DNA of 44,681 nucleotides from Acidimicrobiia bacterium (GTDB lineage Bacteria; Actinomycetota; Acidimicrobiia; UBA2766), in contig JADZDR010000092.1 of NCBI GenBank assembly GCA_020850945.1, positions 1 through 44,681 of the forward strand, given 5' to 3'. The translations under genes were made by a program, and so were the position numbers. This document shows positions 8,474 through 15,983 of the stretch, in pieces. Numbering within the stretch: position 1 is the stretch's first letter; every line of letters begins with the position of its first letter. The notes below the pieces were generated by a model. The model had not been told where the DNA came from. It saw only the letters and a program-made list of their open reading frames with translations, and did not search any database.

Positions 8474-9648
8474 CCTCTCTTGTCCGCGGGCGGCGCAGGC
8501 GATCCGAAGACCCCGAGGACGACCTGTACCGCGACGACCCGTACGAGAAAGATGACTACGAGTTTCGCGTCCGACGCCCACGGAGAGATCGGCGTCGCTG
8601 GTCACCCCGGCGGAGCAGGCGACGGGCCCGGAGAGAGTCCTCACTGCGCCGCGTGGCACGCGACCTGCGCGGGGACGTGCCCCCGCTGGAGTTGCAGACG
8701 CCCCTCCTCGCCAGAGCGGTCGGCTGGCTGCTCGTCCTCGGCGTCGCTGCAGGCTTCGCTGCCCTGGCCGTCACGATGTGGACGCATGGCAGCAGCGAGA
8801 CCGCGACGGTCACTTCACGAGGAGCCGAGGACATCGCAGCGGAGACGGGTCCGTCCGGATGGGCAGAGCTGTACGTGAGCGAGTTTCTCGCCGCGGGGCA
8901 GGGGACCGAGCATCGCCTCGACCCTTACCTCGAGGCCCAGAGCAGGCCGGCGCTCGCGGCGACGCCGAACAGCCTCTACGCCTCGGCGGTCTCGACACTC
9001 TCGGCCGAGGAGGTCGAGGACCGCTACTGGGCGGTTGTCGTCGCCGCCCACGTTCTCGCCCGCAACGGCGAAGCTGACGGGTACCGGTCGGCAGGAACCC
9101 GCTACTACGCGGTGGGCGTGCACGAACTGGACGGCGGTGACGGCTGGTACTCCCTGACCCTTCCTGCCGAGGTGGCCCCGCCCCGCCAGGCGACGCCAGA
9201 CGACGTGCGCGCCTCGGTGTTCGAGGCGAATCCCCCGGCCCACGACGAGGCCGCGTCCGCGGCTGTGAAGCAGATGCTCGCCGCCTACCTCACGGGTGCC
9301 GGCGAGCTGGACAGGTACGTGAACACCGCCGCGGGGCTGCGCCCGCTCGAGGTGCCGATGCGAACACCGGACGGGAAGCCCACCACTGGAGCACCCTTCT
9401 CGGCCCTGGACGTGACGCAGGTCCGCCTCACGGCCGACCCTGACGAGCGGGACGGGCTCTTCGCCTGGGCCGAGCTCCGCGCACAGCCCGTGCATGCCCC
9501 GGACCAGTGGCAGGTGTTCCAGTACACGCTGCGGCTGCAGCGCCGCGCCGACCGCTGGGAGGTCACAGACCTCCTCCCCGCCGTCCCCCTCGCCGAGCGC
9601 AGCGACCCGTTCTCGACCGTCTCAGGCTCCGGAAGAAGTGAGGAATGA
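8470..9648 (+). CDS. TcpC/VirB8-like conjugation channel protein
   Basis: 392 residues. The first 70 are highly charged and Arg-rich (cytoplasmic), then one membrane helix (about 84-106, VGWLLVLGVAAGFAALAVTMW region) and an external domain. It shows two NTF2-like halves typical of TcpC: the first with GWAELYVSEFLAAGQG and a central beta region, the second opening KQMLAAYLTGAGELDRYV, close to the FLxAYLxGxGxLxRY pattern of TcpC C-terminal domains. TcpC is the VirB8 counterpart in Gram-positive conjugation systems, a trimeric scaffold in the envelope. Its place between the LysM protein and the TcpE/VirB4 genes supports this. Family assignment is by pattern and gene order. Confidence 0.68.
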   Translation: MTSLVRGRRRRSEDPEDDLYRDDPYEKDDYEFRVRRPRRDRRRWSPRRSRRRARRESSLRRVARDLRGDVPPLELQTPLLARAVGWLLVLGVAAGFAALAVTMWTHGSSETATVTSRGAEDIAAETGPSGWAELYVSEFLAAGQGTEHRLDPYLEAQSRPALAATPNSLYASAVSTLSAEEVEDRYWAVVVAAHVLARNGEADGYRSAGTRYYAVGVHELDGGDGWYSLTLPAEVAPPRQATPDDVRASVFEANPPAHDEAASAAVKQMLAAYLTGAGELDRYVNTAAGLRPLEVPMRTPDGKPTTGAPFSALDVTQVRLTADPDERDGLFAWAELRAQPVHAPDQWQVFQYTLRLQRRADRWEVTDLLPAVPLAERSDPFSTVSGSGRSEE

Positions 9649-9655
9649 ACTTCAG

Positions 9656-9994
9656 ATGGAGCACATCCCGCACGCCGGGCACGTCCTGGCGGCCTCGTTC
9701 ATCCAGTTCACGCTGGACAAGTTCGCACAGCTGAAAGAGGTGTTCGGCACGGGCAGCGGCATCGCCGCCATGGCCGTCATCCTGATCGCCTACCTGAAGT
9801 ACCGGACGGCGAAGGCACTGGTCGTCGCCGGCATCCTCGGCGGCCTCGCCGCCTGGCTCGTCAACAACGTGGTCTGGGTGCAACAGCGCGTCGACGAGGA
9901 GACCAACTCGATGGCCCCCATTGAGCGGCTCGTCGACATCCCGCCGCACAACCTCGAGCTCGACCCGGATCTCCATCTCGCCGGGTGGTCGTGA
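9656..9994 (+). CDS. Small two-helix membrane protein of the conjugation operon
   Basis: 112 residues from ATG 9656, with AGGA about 11 bases upstream; an in-frame GTG at 9638 is an alternative start. Two hydrophobic segments (about 33-52 and 58-75) flank a short basic loop (KYRTAK), and the C-terminus is acidic. Size, topology and position between TcpC-like and TcpE-like genes are those of small integral subunits in Gram-positive type IV systems, or of a two-helix VirB2-like pilin subunit. No sequence motif decides between them. Its stop overlaps the next ATG (TGATG). Confidence 0.6.
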   Translation: MEHIPHAGHVLAASFIQFTLDKFAQLKEVFGTGSGIAAMAVILIAYLKYRTAKALVVAGILGGLAAWLVNNVVWVQQRVDEETNSMAPIERLVDIPPHNLELDPDLHLAGWS

Positions 9995-10464
9995 TGGACA
10001 CGGCCGGAACACAGGACCGGGCAGGCACCGTACACCGTGCCGGCTTCGAATGCCGCTCCTACACGCACGCGCGGCGCTTCCCGTGGATGATCGGCAAGAT
10101 CGGCGACTGGTCGATCCCGTTCGGGCCCTTCACGCCGACCCAGGCCGCAGCCGGGATCGGCTCGCTCGCCCTGCTCTGGCAGACACGCGAATCCTGGACA
10201 CCGACGTTCGGGCTCTGGGGATCGCTCGCAGCGTTCCTCGCCGTCCCCCTCGCCGGAGTCGCCCTCACGCGCCGCGCCAAGATCGAGGGACGCTCGCCCC
10301 TGTTCGCCCTCGCCGGCTGGACACGGTTCCTGACATCTCGGGGTCAGGGGCGAAGCGCCGGCGGGTCCTGGCGCGAACCCCGCGAGCGGCACCTCGCCCG
10401 GTACCGCTACTGGATCGCCGCTCGGCCCGCCGCCGGGGCCAGGCACGAGGACCGGGCAGCGTGA
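9994..10464 (+). CDS. TcpE-like conjugation membrane protein
   Basis: 156 residues from ATG 9994 (TGATG junction). The N-terminal pattern RRFPWMIGKIGDWSIPFG (about residues 28-46) fits the TcpE family signature, in which a short aromatic/basic stretch precedes K-I-G-D-x-x-[IL]-P-F and two adjacent membrane helices. Here the helices are about 50-66 and 72-90, followed by a basic C-terminal half. TcpE is a VirB3/PrgI-type inner-membrane subunit that works next to the VirB4 ATPase, and the VirB4 gene is only one small gene downstream. Confidence 0.62.
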   Translation: MDTAGTQDRAGTVHRAGFECRSYTHARRFPWMIGKIGDWSIPFGPFTPTQAAAGIGSLALLWQTRESWTPTFGLWGSLAAFLAVPLAGVALTRRAKIEGRSPLFALAGWTRFLTSRGQGRSAGGSWREPRERHLARYRYWIAARPAAGARHEDRAA

Positions 10465-10625
10465 CCGCGCCGCCGACGGGTCCCCACACGCCCCAGCCCG
10501 ACACCCGCGTGGGCGTGCCCACGGCCAACATGTCGAGCCTGGGCCGCCGCCATACGAGCACGCTGCGCGTGCTCGCCGTCCACCGGAGGCGCCGCAGGCG
10601 CAGCAGCAGGAGAAGAGGGCGCTGA
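10461..10625 (+). CDS. 54-residue Arg-rich small protein tiled between TcpE and VirB4 genes
   Basis: GTG 10461 overlaps the TcpE-like stop by four bases (GTGA), and its own TGA overlaps the VirB4 ATG by one base (TGATG). Both junctions match the operon's style and the codons keep the G/C-ending bias, so it is probably translated despite its size. The C-terminal quarter is almost entirely arginine with serine (about ten Arg in 15 residues); the N-terminus is Pro/Thr-rich. Possible roles are nucleic-acid contact, a membrane-surface anchor, or simply a coupling peptide for VirB4 translation. No family is recognised. Confidence 0.5.
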   Translation: MTAPPTGPHTPQPDTRVGVPTANMSSLGRRHTSTLRVLAVHRRRRRRSSRRRGR

Positions 10626-13378
10626 TGGACGTGCTCCTCGTCCTCGTGCTCGGCGGATTCCTCTTCGTCCTGATCGGCTACGCCAACTCCCGCAAGGGCG
10701 GCGTGCGCCAGATCGTCGGCAACCTCGCCTGGCTCCTCGACGGACGCGTCCTCGCCGTCTACCACGTCGACCCGATCGACTACGCCTTCCGCTCCGACGA
10801 GGAGAAGATCACGCGCCACCGCATGGTGACGGACCTCGTCGCCGCCCTGCCCAGGCGGTCCCGCATCTACTCGGTGTGCGACGCCCTCGACCCCGACGCC
10901 GTGCACGACGCCACCCTCGCCGGCGTCGATCCGGACCTCGTCCATCCCGGCTACCACGAGATGGCGGACGGATGGCTCGACTGGCTCGAGACGCACGAGC
11001 TCTACCGGCGCCTCTCCTACGTCGTGATCGAGCTCCCCGACGACGGCATCGACCGGCTGCGCCGCGCCGGCGCCGGTGCCGTCTCGTGGTTCAGTGGGCT
11101 CATGGGCGGCCCGCCCGTCCCCGTCCGGGCAGAGGAGCTCGCCGACCGCTCCGCCCGTGCCCGCACCTGCCTGCAGCAGATGAAGCTCTCGGCGCTGCGC
11201 GTCCGCCCCGCCCACGCCGGCGAGATCGACTGGCTCGAGAAGCGCCACCCGTGCCGCGGCCACGTCCACGAACCGCGCCTCGACCCCGGCTGGGAACCGC
11301 CCAACAGGACGATGCGCGGCGCCCGGGGCGAGGTGATCGTGAGCCCTTCCCTCGCGACAAGGGTCAGGGAGATCATCAAGGAGGGCGGCAGCGCGGAGGA
11401 CCCGGACCGGCCGCCGAACCCGTTCCAGCGCCAGTACCTGAGGGTGCGCACACCCTTCGGCGAGGGCTACCAGGTGAGCCTCGTCTGGTCGCAGATGCCC
11501 AAGCGCTTCTGGTTCCCCGGCGGTCTCGGCGAGGCCTTCGTGCGTGCCGACTCCGTCCCCTTCCCCGTCGACTACTGCGTCGACATCCACGCCGTCGACA
11601 ACGAGGCGGCGCGCTCGGCGGCGAAGCGATCCGACCGCACCGTGGGCGGCCAGTTCGAGGAGTGGGAGGACGACCCCTCCGGCGCGCCCCAGGAGGTGTA
11701 CGACGCCAAGGAGGCGAGCACGCACGAGCGCGACACGCTCGCCGCCAACCCGGCCGAGCGCGAGCTCCAGACGCTGATCACGTTCACGACCTGGAGCACG
11801 CGCCAGGACCCGAAGGAGACCCTCGACCAGGCCCGTGCGATCCAGCGCATCTACCGGGCGGCCGAGTACGAGCTGTCGATCCCGACCGGCGACCAGGACA
11901 AGCTCTACGAGTGGACGAAGCTGAGCGGCCGCGCCGACCGCGGGCTCGCCCGCGAGTTCACCCAGTACCTGCTCACGCGGGATCTCGCCGCCCTCATGCC
12001 CTTCGTCGACGTCGAGGTGGGCGACCCCACCGGCACGCTCATCGGCTACACGCTCGCCGGCGGGACCTGCAAGCCGGTCTTCGTCGACCTGCGCCGCGCT
12101 CCCGTCGAGCTCGACGCGAGCGGCTGCGCCTACTTCTCGGGCGTGCTCGGGCAGGGCAAGTCGTACCTGCAGAAGCTGCTCATGGCGGCAGAGCTCGAGC
12201 GCGGCGACACGCGGGCGTTCACGTTCGACCGCACCAAGGACGGCGAGTACGTGCGCTTCGCCGAGTCGCTCACGTGCCCGACGCGTGTGGTCTCTGCGAC
12301 CGACGAGCGGGCTGGCGCGATCTGCATCGACCCGATGCGCGTCTTCGGCGGGCACGCCCGCGTGACGCACACCCGCGACTACCTGATCCTGCTCTGCCAG
12401 GCGTCCCCGCAGGAGCCCGACGGCCGTGCGATCGGCGCCGCCGTGCGCGAAGCGGCCCGCGAGCCGGAGGCGACGATCCGCGACGTCGTCGACAAGCTCG
12501 ACGAGCTCGCCGCCGCAGACCTGCCCGGTGCGCGCACGGTCGTGCAGGCGCTCGCCTCACACGTCGGTGACATGGGCGGGGGCTTCGCCGGGGAGGGCGA
12601 GAACCCCCTCGTCCGCCTCGTCTTCGGCGACGGCGAGGTGCTCGACCTCGACGGCGGCACCGACGGGCCCGCCTATGTTGTGCTGCACGCCCCCTACCTG
12701 CAGCTGCCCAGGAAGTCCGACCGGGCGAACTCGCACCGCGCCCGCCAGATCCCCCTCCCGAAGCTGCAGGGCGAGGCCCTGTTCCACCTGGGTCTCATGA
12801 TCGGCAAGGAGTTCATCAACCAGGGTCTCGAACGCGGCCTGTTCGGGATCCTCCACACCGACGAGCTCGCCGAGTTCATCCGCTCCGACGTCGGCCGCGC
12901 CGAGTACGAGCAGTACGTCCGGGACAGCCGCAAGGAGCGCAAGATCCTCATGTCGGGCTCGCAGCTCGATGACGACGCCGCGCTCGCTCTCACCGACGAG
13001 GAGGGCGACATCCGGGCCCTGCTCGGCTGGCGCTTCGCCGGCCGCCAGGACGACGCCTCGCAGGCGGCACGCACGATCCGCAACATGGGCCGCAAGCCCA
13101 CGGGCGAGCTCGTCGAGTTCGTGCAGAGCCTGAACCGCTGGGACGACGACGAGCTCACCGGCCTCAACGACGAGGAGCGCCGCAACCTGCCCCGCGTCTT
13201 CCTCGTGCGCGATCCCCAGGACCGCGTGGGGCCCGTCGTGCTCCTGCCCGCACCGACGGACCGGCTCCACCGCGGCCTTGAGACCAACCTGGACCGGCGC
13301 CGCGCCTACGACACCGAAGACGCCCCTGCCGACGATGCCGGCAGTGAGCTCGGCGGCGGACCCGTGAGGTACGCGTGA
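10625..13378 (+). CDS. virB4: VirB4-family conjugation ATPase
   Basis: 917 residues. An N-terminal membrane helix (about 2-20) precedes a long VirB4 N-domain. The Walker A is GVLGQGKS at 506-513 and the Walker B is GILHTDELAEF at 741-751 with acidic D746-E747. Sections such as FTFDRTKDGEY (after Walker A) and SRKERKILMSGSQLDDDA (after Walker B) are typical of the TraC/VirB4 fold. The enzyme is the cytoplasmic motor that energises assembly of the type IV channel. ATG 10625 shares one base with the preceding stop. GTG 13375 of the next gene overlaps its end by four bases. Family and role are secure. Confidence 0.88.
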   Translation: MDVLLVLVLGGFLFVLIGYANSRKGGVRQIVGNLAWLLDGRVLAVYHVDPIDYAFRSDEEKITRHRMVTDLVAALPRRSRIYSVCDALDPDAVHDATLAGVDPDLVHPGYHEMADGWLDWLETHELYRRLSYVVIELPDDGIDRLRRAGAGAVSWFSGLMGGPPVPVRAEELADRSARARTCLQQMKLSALRVRPAHAGEIDWLEKRHPCRGHVHEPRLDPGWEPPNRTMRGARGEVIVSPSLATRVREIIKEGGSAEDPDRPPNPFQRQYLRVRTPFGEGYQVSLVWSQMPKRFWFPGGLGEAFVRADSVPFPVDYCVDIHAVDNEAARSAAKRSDRTVGGQFEEWEDDPSGAPQEVYDAKEASTHERDTLAANPAERELQTLITFTTWSTRQDPKETLDQARAIQRIYRAAEYELSIPTGDQDKLYEWTKLSGRADRGLAREFTQYLLTRDLAALMPFVDVEVGDPTGTLIGYTLAGGTCKPVFVDLRRAPVELDASGCAYFSGVLGQGKSYLQKLLMAAELERGDTRAFTFDRTKDGEYVRFAESLTCPTRVVSATDERAGAICIDPMRVFGGHARVTHTRDYLILLCQASPQEPDGRAIGAAVREAAREPEATIRDVVDKLDELAAADLPGARTVVQALASHVGDMGGGFAGEGENPLVRLVFGDGEVLDLDGGTDGPAYVVLHAPYLQLPRKSDRANSHRARQIPLPKLQGEALFHLGLMIGKEFINQGLERGLFGILHTDELAEFIRSDVGRAEYEQYVRDSRKERKILMSGSQLDDDAALALTDEEGDIRALLGWRFAGRQDDASQAARTIRNMGRKPTGELVEFVQSLNRWDDDELTGLNDEERRNLPRVFLVRDPQDRVGPVVLLPAPTDRLHRGLETNLDRRRAYDTEDAPADDAGSELGGGPVRYA

Positions 13379-15483
13379 GGCCAGGCCGGCTCCTGCTGCG
13401 GGGCGCCGGCGTCCTCGCCGCCGCGCTCGCGGTTGTCGCTGTTGGGCCGGGACCGCTCGGTCCGGCACCCGCACTGGCCCAGGTAGAGGACTGCAAGGTC
13501 ACCGGCGAGCGCCCCGAAGCGCTGCAGAAGACGATCAAGATCAAGGCGAGCGACTACCAGAAGCTCGTCGAGACCGGGAACCTCGACGCCCTCGAGAACC
13601 CCAGCTCGGTGCTCGACGGCTCGATCGGGACGGTGGACGGCCGCTGCAGCCTCACCAAGTATGACATCGGCTACGACTCCGGCGCCTGGAACGAGGTCGA
13701 CCGCAAGATCTACGGCATCCTCACCCAGTTCTTCTTCGGGATCACCCGCTGGATCGTCGGGATCGGCGCCGCGATCATCCGCTGGGCATACGGCTTCGAC
13801 ATCGCCGGCCTGCTCGCCAAACCCGTCCTCGACCTCTACACAGCGTTCCGGGACGACGTCTCGACCCCGCTCGACCTCGCCGGCATCGCCCTCTTCGCCA
13901 CCGCCGTAGCAGCCGCCTGGTACCTCCTGCGCGGCCGCCTCGGCCGCGCCTTTGGCGAGCTCGGCCTCAGCTTCCTCGTCTACCTCGTCCTCACCGGCTT
14001 CGTGATCGCCAACCCGGTCGGCTTCGTCACAGGTGCCCTCGGCGAGGTGGGGTCGATCTCGGCCGGCATCGCCGAGACCGCCTGCAGGAGCAGCGGCGAC
14101 GCGGAGCAGTGCCCGCAACAGGACACGGCCGCCGCGCAGCCCGAGACCGGGACGGAGCAGGTGGCCGGACCGCTCGTCGCCAAGCTCGAGGACTCCCTCG
14201 TCGTCGACAGCTACGACCTCCTGAACTGGGGCACGCTCATCCCAGCCGACCATCCCTGCTTCGACCGCAAGGAGGCGATCGTGGCCACCGGTCCATGGGG
14301 CGAGCTCGACGGACCGCGGGACTACATGGGCGAGCAGGCCGAGTGCGCCGGGCTGGCGGCGTTCAACCACGAGCCCTCGATCGACCGGCTCATGGGCGCC
14401 ATGTTCCTCATCCCCGTCACTGCCGTGATCGTCGTCCTGCTCGTCCTCGTTGCTCTCACGATCATCACGAGCCAAGCCGTCGCCGTCGGCATGGTCGTCA
14501 TCCTGCCCTTCGCCGGGCCGATGGGCATGCTCCCCGGTCGGTCCCGCAGCGGGCTGTGGCGCCTCGTCAGCGTCTTCCTCGCCGCCCTCCTGACAATCGT
14601 CGCCATGTCGGTCGTCCTCTCCGGCCTGCTCATCGCGCTCGGGGCCCTCAACGAGCTCACGGCCGGCCGGTCGCTGTTCCTGCGCTCGATGGCGCTGCTC
14701 GCCGTGGTCCTCGCCGCCTTCATGCTGCGCAAGCGCATCCTCAAGGGCTTCCAGGCGGCGGGCCGTTCCGTGGCATCCCGCCTCGGTCAGGTCCAACCCG
14801 GCGGCGGATCGGGCTGGCCCGCCCTCGCCGGGGGAGGGGCAGGCATCGGGGCCGGTGGCGTCACGGGCTTCGGCATACGCCGTGCTCTCGCGGAGGACCG
14901 GGAGGAGGTGGCCGGTGCCGTGCGGCCCGCCACCCGGTTCGTGAAGCGCAACTTCACCGAGACGTACCGCCACGGCGACGGGGCCGCTGCCGTGCGGCGC
15001 GGGATGCGCGGCACGGGCCGGCCCGGACAGACCGCCACCCGCCGGGCGCAGGGCTCGATGCCGGGAGCGGGGAGCGCGAGCGCTGAGAGGGGAATGTTGC
15101 GACGCGCGGCAGAACGCGTGGGAGTCGAAGTCTCAGGCAGCCGGGCGGGAAGCGCCGCGCGGGCGGGCGGACGCGCCGCGCGCGGCGTCGGCCGGGCCGC
15201 TGTGGCGGCCACTCGCCTCGCCGTCACCCCCCATGTCGCTGTCGCCGGTACTGCCGGGAAGACCGCAGCGAAGCTCGCTGCCCGCAAGGCCGCTGCGAGG
15301 GCTGCCGCGCGCCGCATGCAGGCCGGCGTGCGGCGCACCACAGACCAGATCCGTGATCCCCGCACGTCGAGCCGGGACCAGTTCCGCCGGGCTCGCGCCG
15401 ACCAGACCCGCCGGGAACGGCGCCGCCAGGTCGAGCGTGACGAGCGGCGAGACGCCCGGAGGCACGAAAGGAGACGGCGATGA
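13375..15483 (+). CDS. VirB6/TrbL-like polytopic channel protein
   Basis: 702 residues from a GTG overlapping the VirB4 stop. A signal peptide (about 1-36) ends at PAPALA-QVEDC. Hydrophobic helices follow at roughly 118-140, 165-182 and 196-225, then 340-385, 395-425 and 440-455 after an external cysteine-containing loop (AETACRSSGDAEQC and EQAECAGLA regions). The last 230 residues are soluble, Ala/Gly/Arg-rich and very basic, ending RRDARRHERRRR. This architecture (signal peptide, 6-8 helices, long disordered basic tail) is that of VirB6/TrbL-type proteins that form the membrane channel in actinobacterial conjugative elements. The basic tail may touch DNA or the coupling ATPase. Family is assigned by topology and position. 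Confidence 0.68.
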   Translation: MRPGRLLLRGAGVLAAALAVVAVGPGPLGPAPALAQVEDCKVTGERPEALQKTIKIKASDYQKLVETGNLDALENPSSVLDGSIGTVDGRCSLTKYDIGYDSGAWNEVDRKIYGILTQFFFGITRWIVGIGAAIIRWAYGFDIAGLLAKPVLDLYTAFRDDVSTPLDLAGIALFATAVAAAWYLLRGRLGRAFGELGLSFLVYLVLTGFVIANPVGFVTGALGEVGSISAGIAETACRSSGDAEQCPQQDTAAAQPETGTEQVAGPLVAKLEDSLVVDSYDLLNWGTLIPADHPCFDRKEAIVATGPWGELDGPRDYMGEQAECAGLAAFNHEPSIDRLMGAMFLIPVTAVIVVLLVLVALTIITSQAVAVGMVVILPFAGPMGMLPGRSRSGLWRLVSVFLAALLTIVAMSVVLSGLLIALGALNELTAGRSLFLRSMALLAVVLAAFMLRKRILKGFQAAGRSVASRLGQVQPGGGSGWPALAGGGAGIGAGGVTGFGIRRALAEDREEVAGAVRPATRFVKRNFTETYRHGDGAAAVRRGMRGTGRPGQTATRRAQGSMPGAGSASAERGMLRRAAERVGVEVSGSRAGSAARAGGRAARGVGRAAVAATRLAVTPHVAVAGTAGKTAAKLAARKAAARAAARRMQAGVRRTTDQIRDPRTSSRDQFRRARADQTRRERRRQVERDERRDARRHERRRR

Positions 15484-15983
15484 TCCCTTCATCCTGGGAG
15501 CAGTGGGCGGAGCGGGCCGAGCGCCTGGTCCGGACCTTGCTCGAGGTCGCTGTCCGCATCGTCCAAGACTGGGCCGTTGCGATCGCGATCCTGGCCGCCG
15601 CGGCAGCGGTGGCAGGGATGGTGGCGAGCATCGTGCTCACGCGCCGCGCCCTGGCACGGCGCGTGACCTACGTCGTCGTCCCGGCAGAGGACTTCGCACC
15701 GACGGGTGACGAGCTGCGCAGCCACGCCGCCGAGCTCATGCGAGCCAGGCGACGCACCGGCTCCATCCTCACACGCCGTGCTTCCGCGATCCGGATCAGC
15801 CTCGCATCGGAGCCGGGCGGCTACCTCACCTACTGGCGGTCCGGACCGCGCTGGGCCGATCCGATCCTGCGCATCCCGGGCTACGCCGGCGTCGAGCTCA
15901 TCCCCCTCGCCGAAGTCGACCTCGACGAGCTGCTCCAGCGCCCCCACACCGCCCCCACCGGAGAAGCAGATGCCGTTACGTAA
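15480..15983 (+). CDS. Small membrane protein preceding the coupling ATPase
   Basis: 167 residues from ATG 15480 (ATGA overlap with the previous stop). An amphipathic N-terminus is followed by one membrane helix (about 32-54, rich in Ala/Val/Ile), then a soluble domain with alternating strands (RVTYVVVPAEDF, AIRISLASEPGGYLTYWR). It overlaps the coupling ATPase gene by 14 bases. The soluble part, with a long Arg-rich helix, may be the membrane-tethered N-terminal portion that VirD4 proteins usually carry on one chain; the ATPase that follows lacks membrane helices. That split is an inference. Confidence 0.6.
   Translation: MIPSSWEQWAERAERLVRTLLEVAVRIVQDWAVAIAILAAAAAVAGMVASIVLTRRALARRVTYVVVPAEDFAPTGDELRSHAAELMRARRRTGSILTRRASAIRISLASEPGGYLTYWRSGPRWADPILRIPGYAGVELIPLAEVDLDELLQRPHTAPTGEADAVT

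Noticed and set aside
10265-14973. Very long open frames on the minus strand opposite the VirB4 and VirB6-like genes
   Set aside because: They are mirror frames of G/C-biased codons: no sensible starts, no motifs, highly repetitive Arg/Ala/Leu/Gly composition, while the plus strand shows clear Walker motifs and membrane helices.
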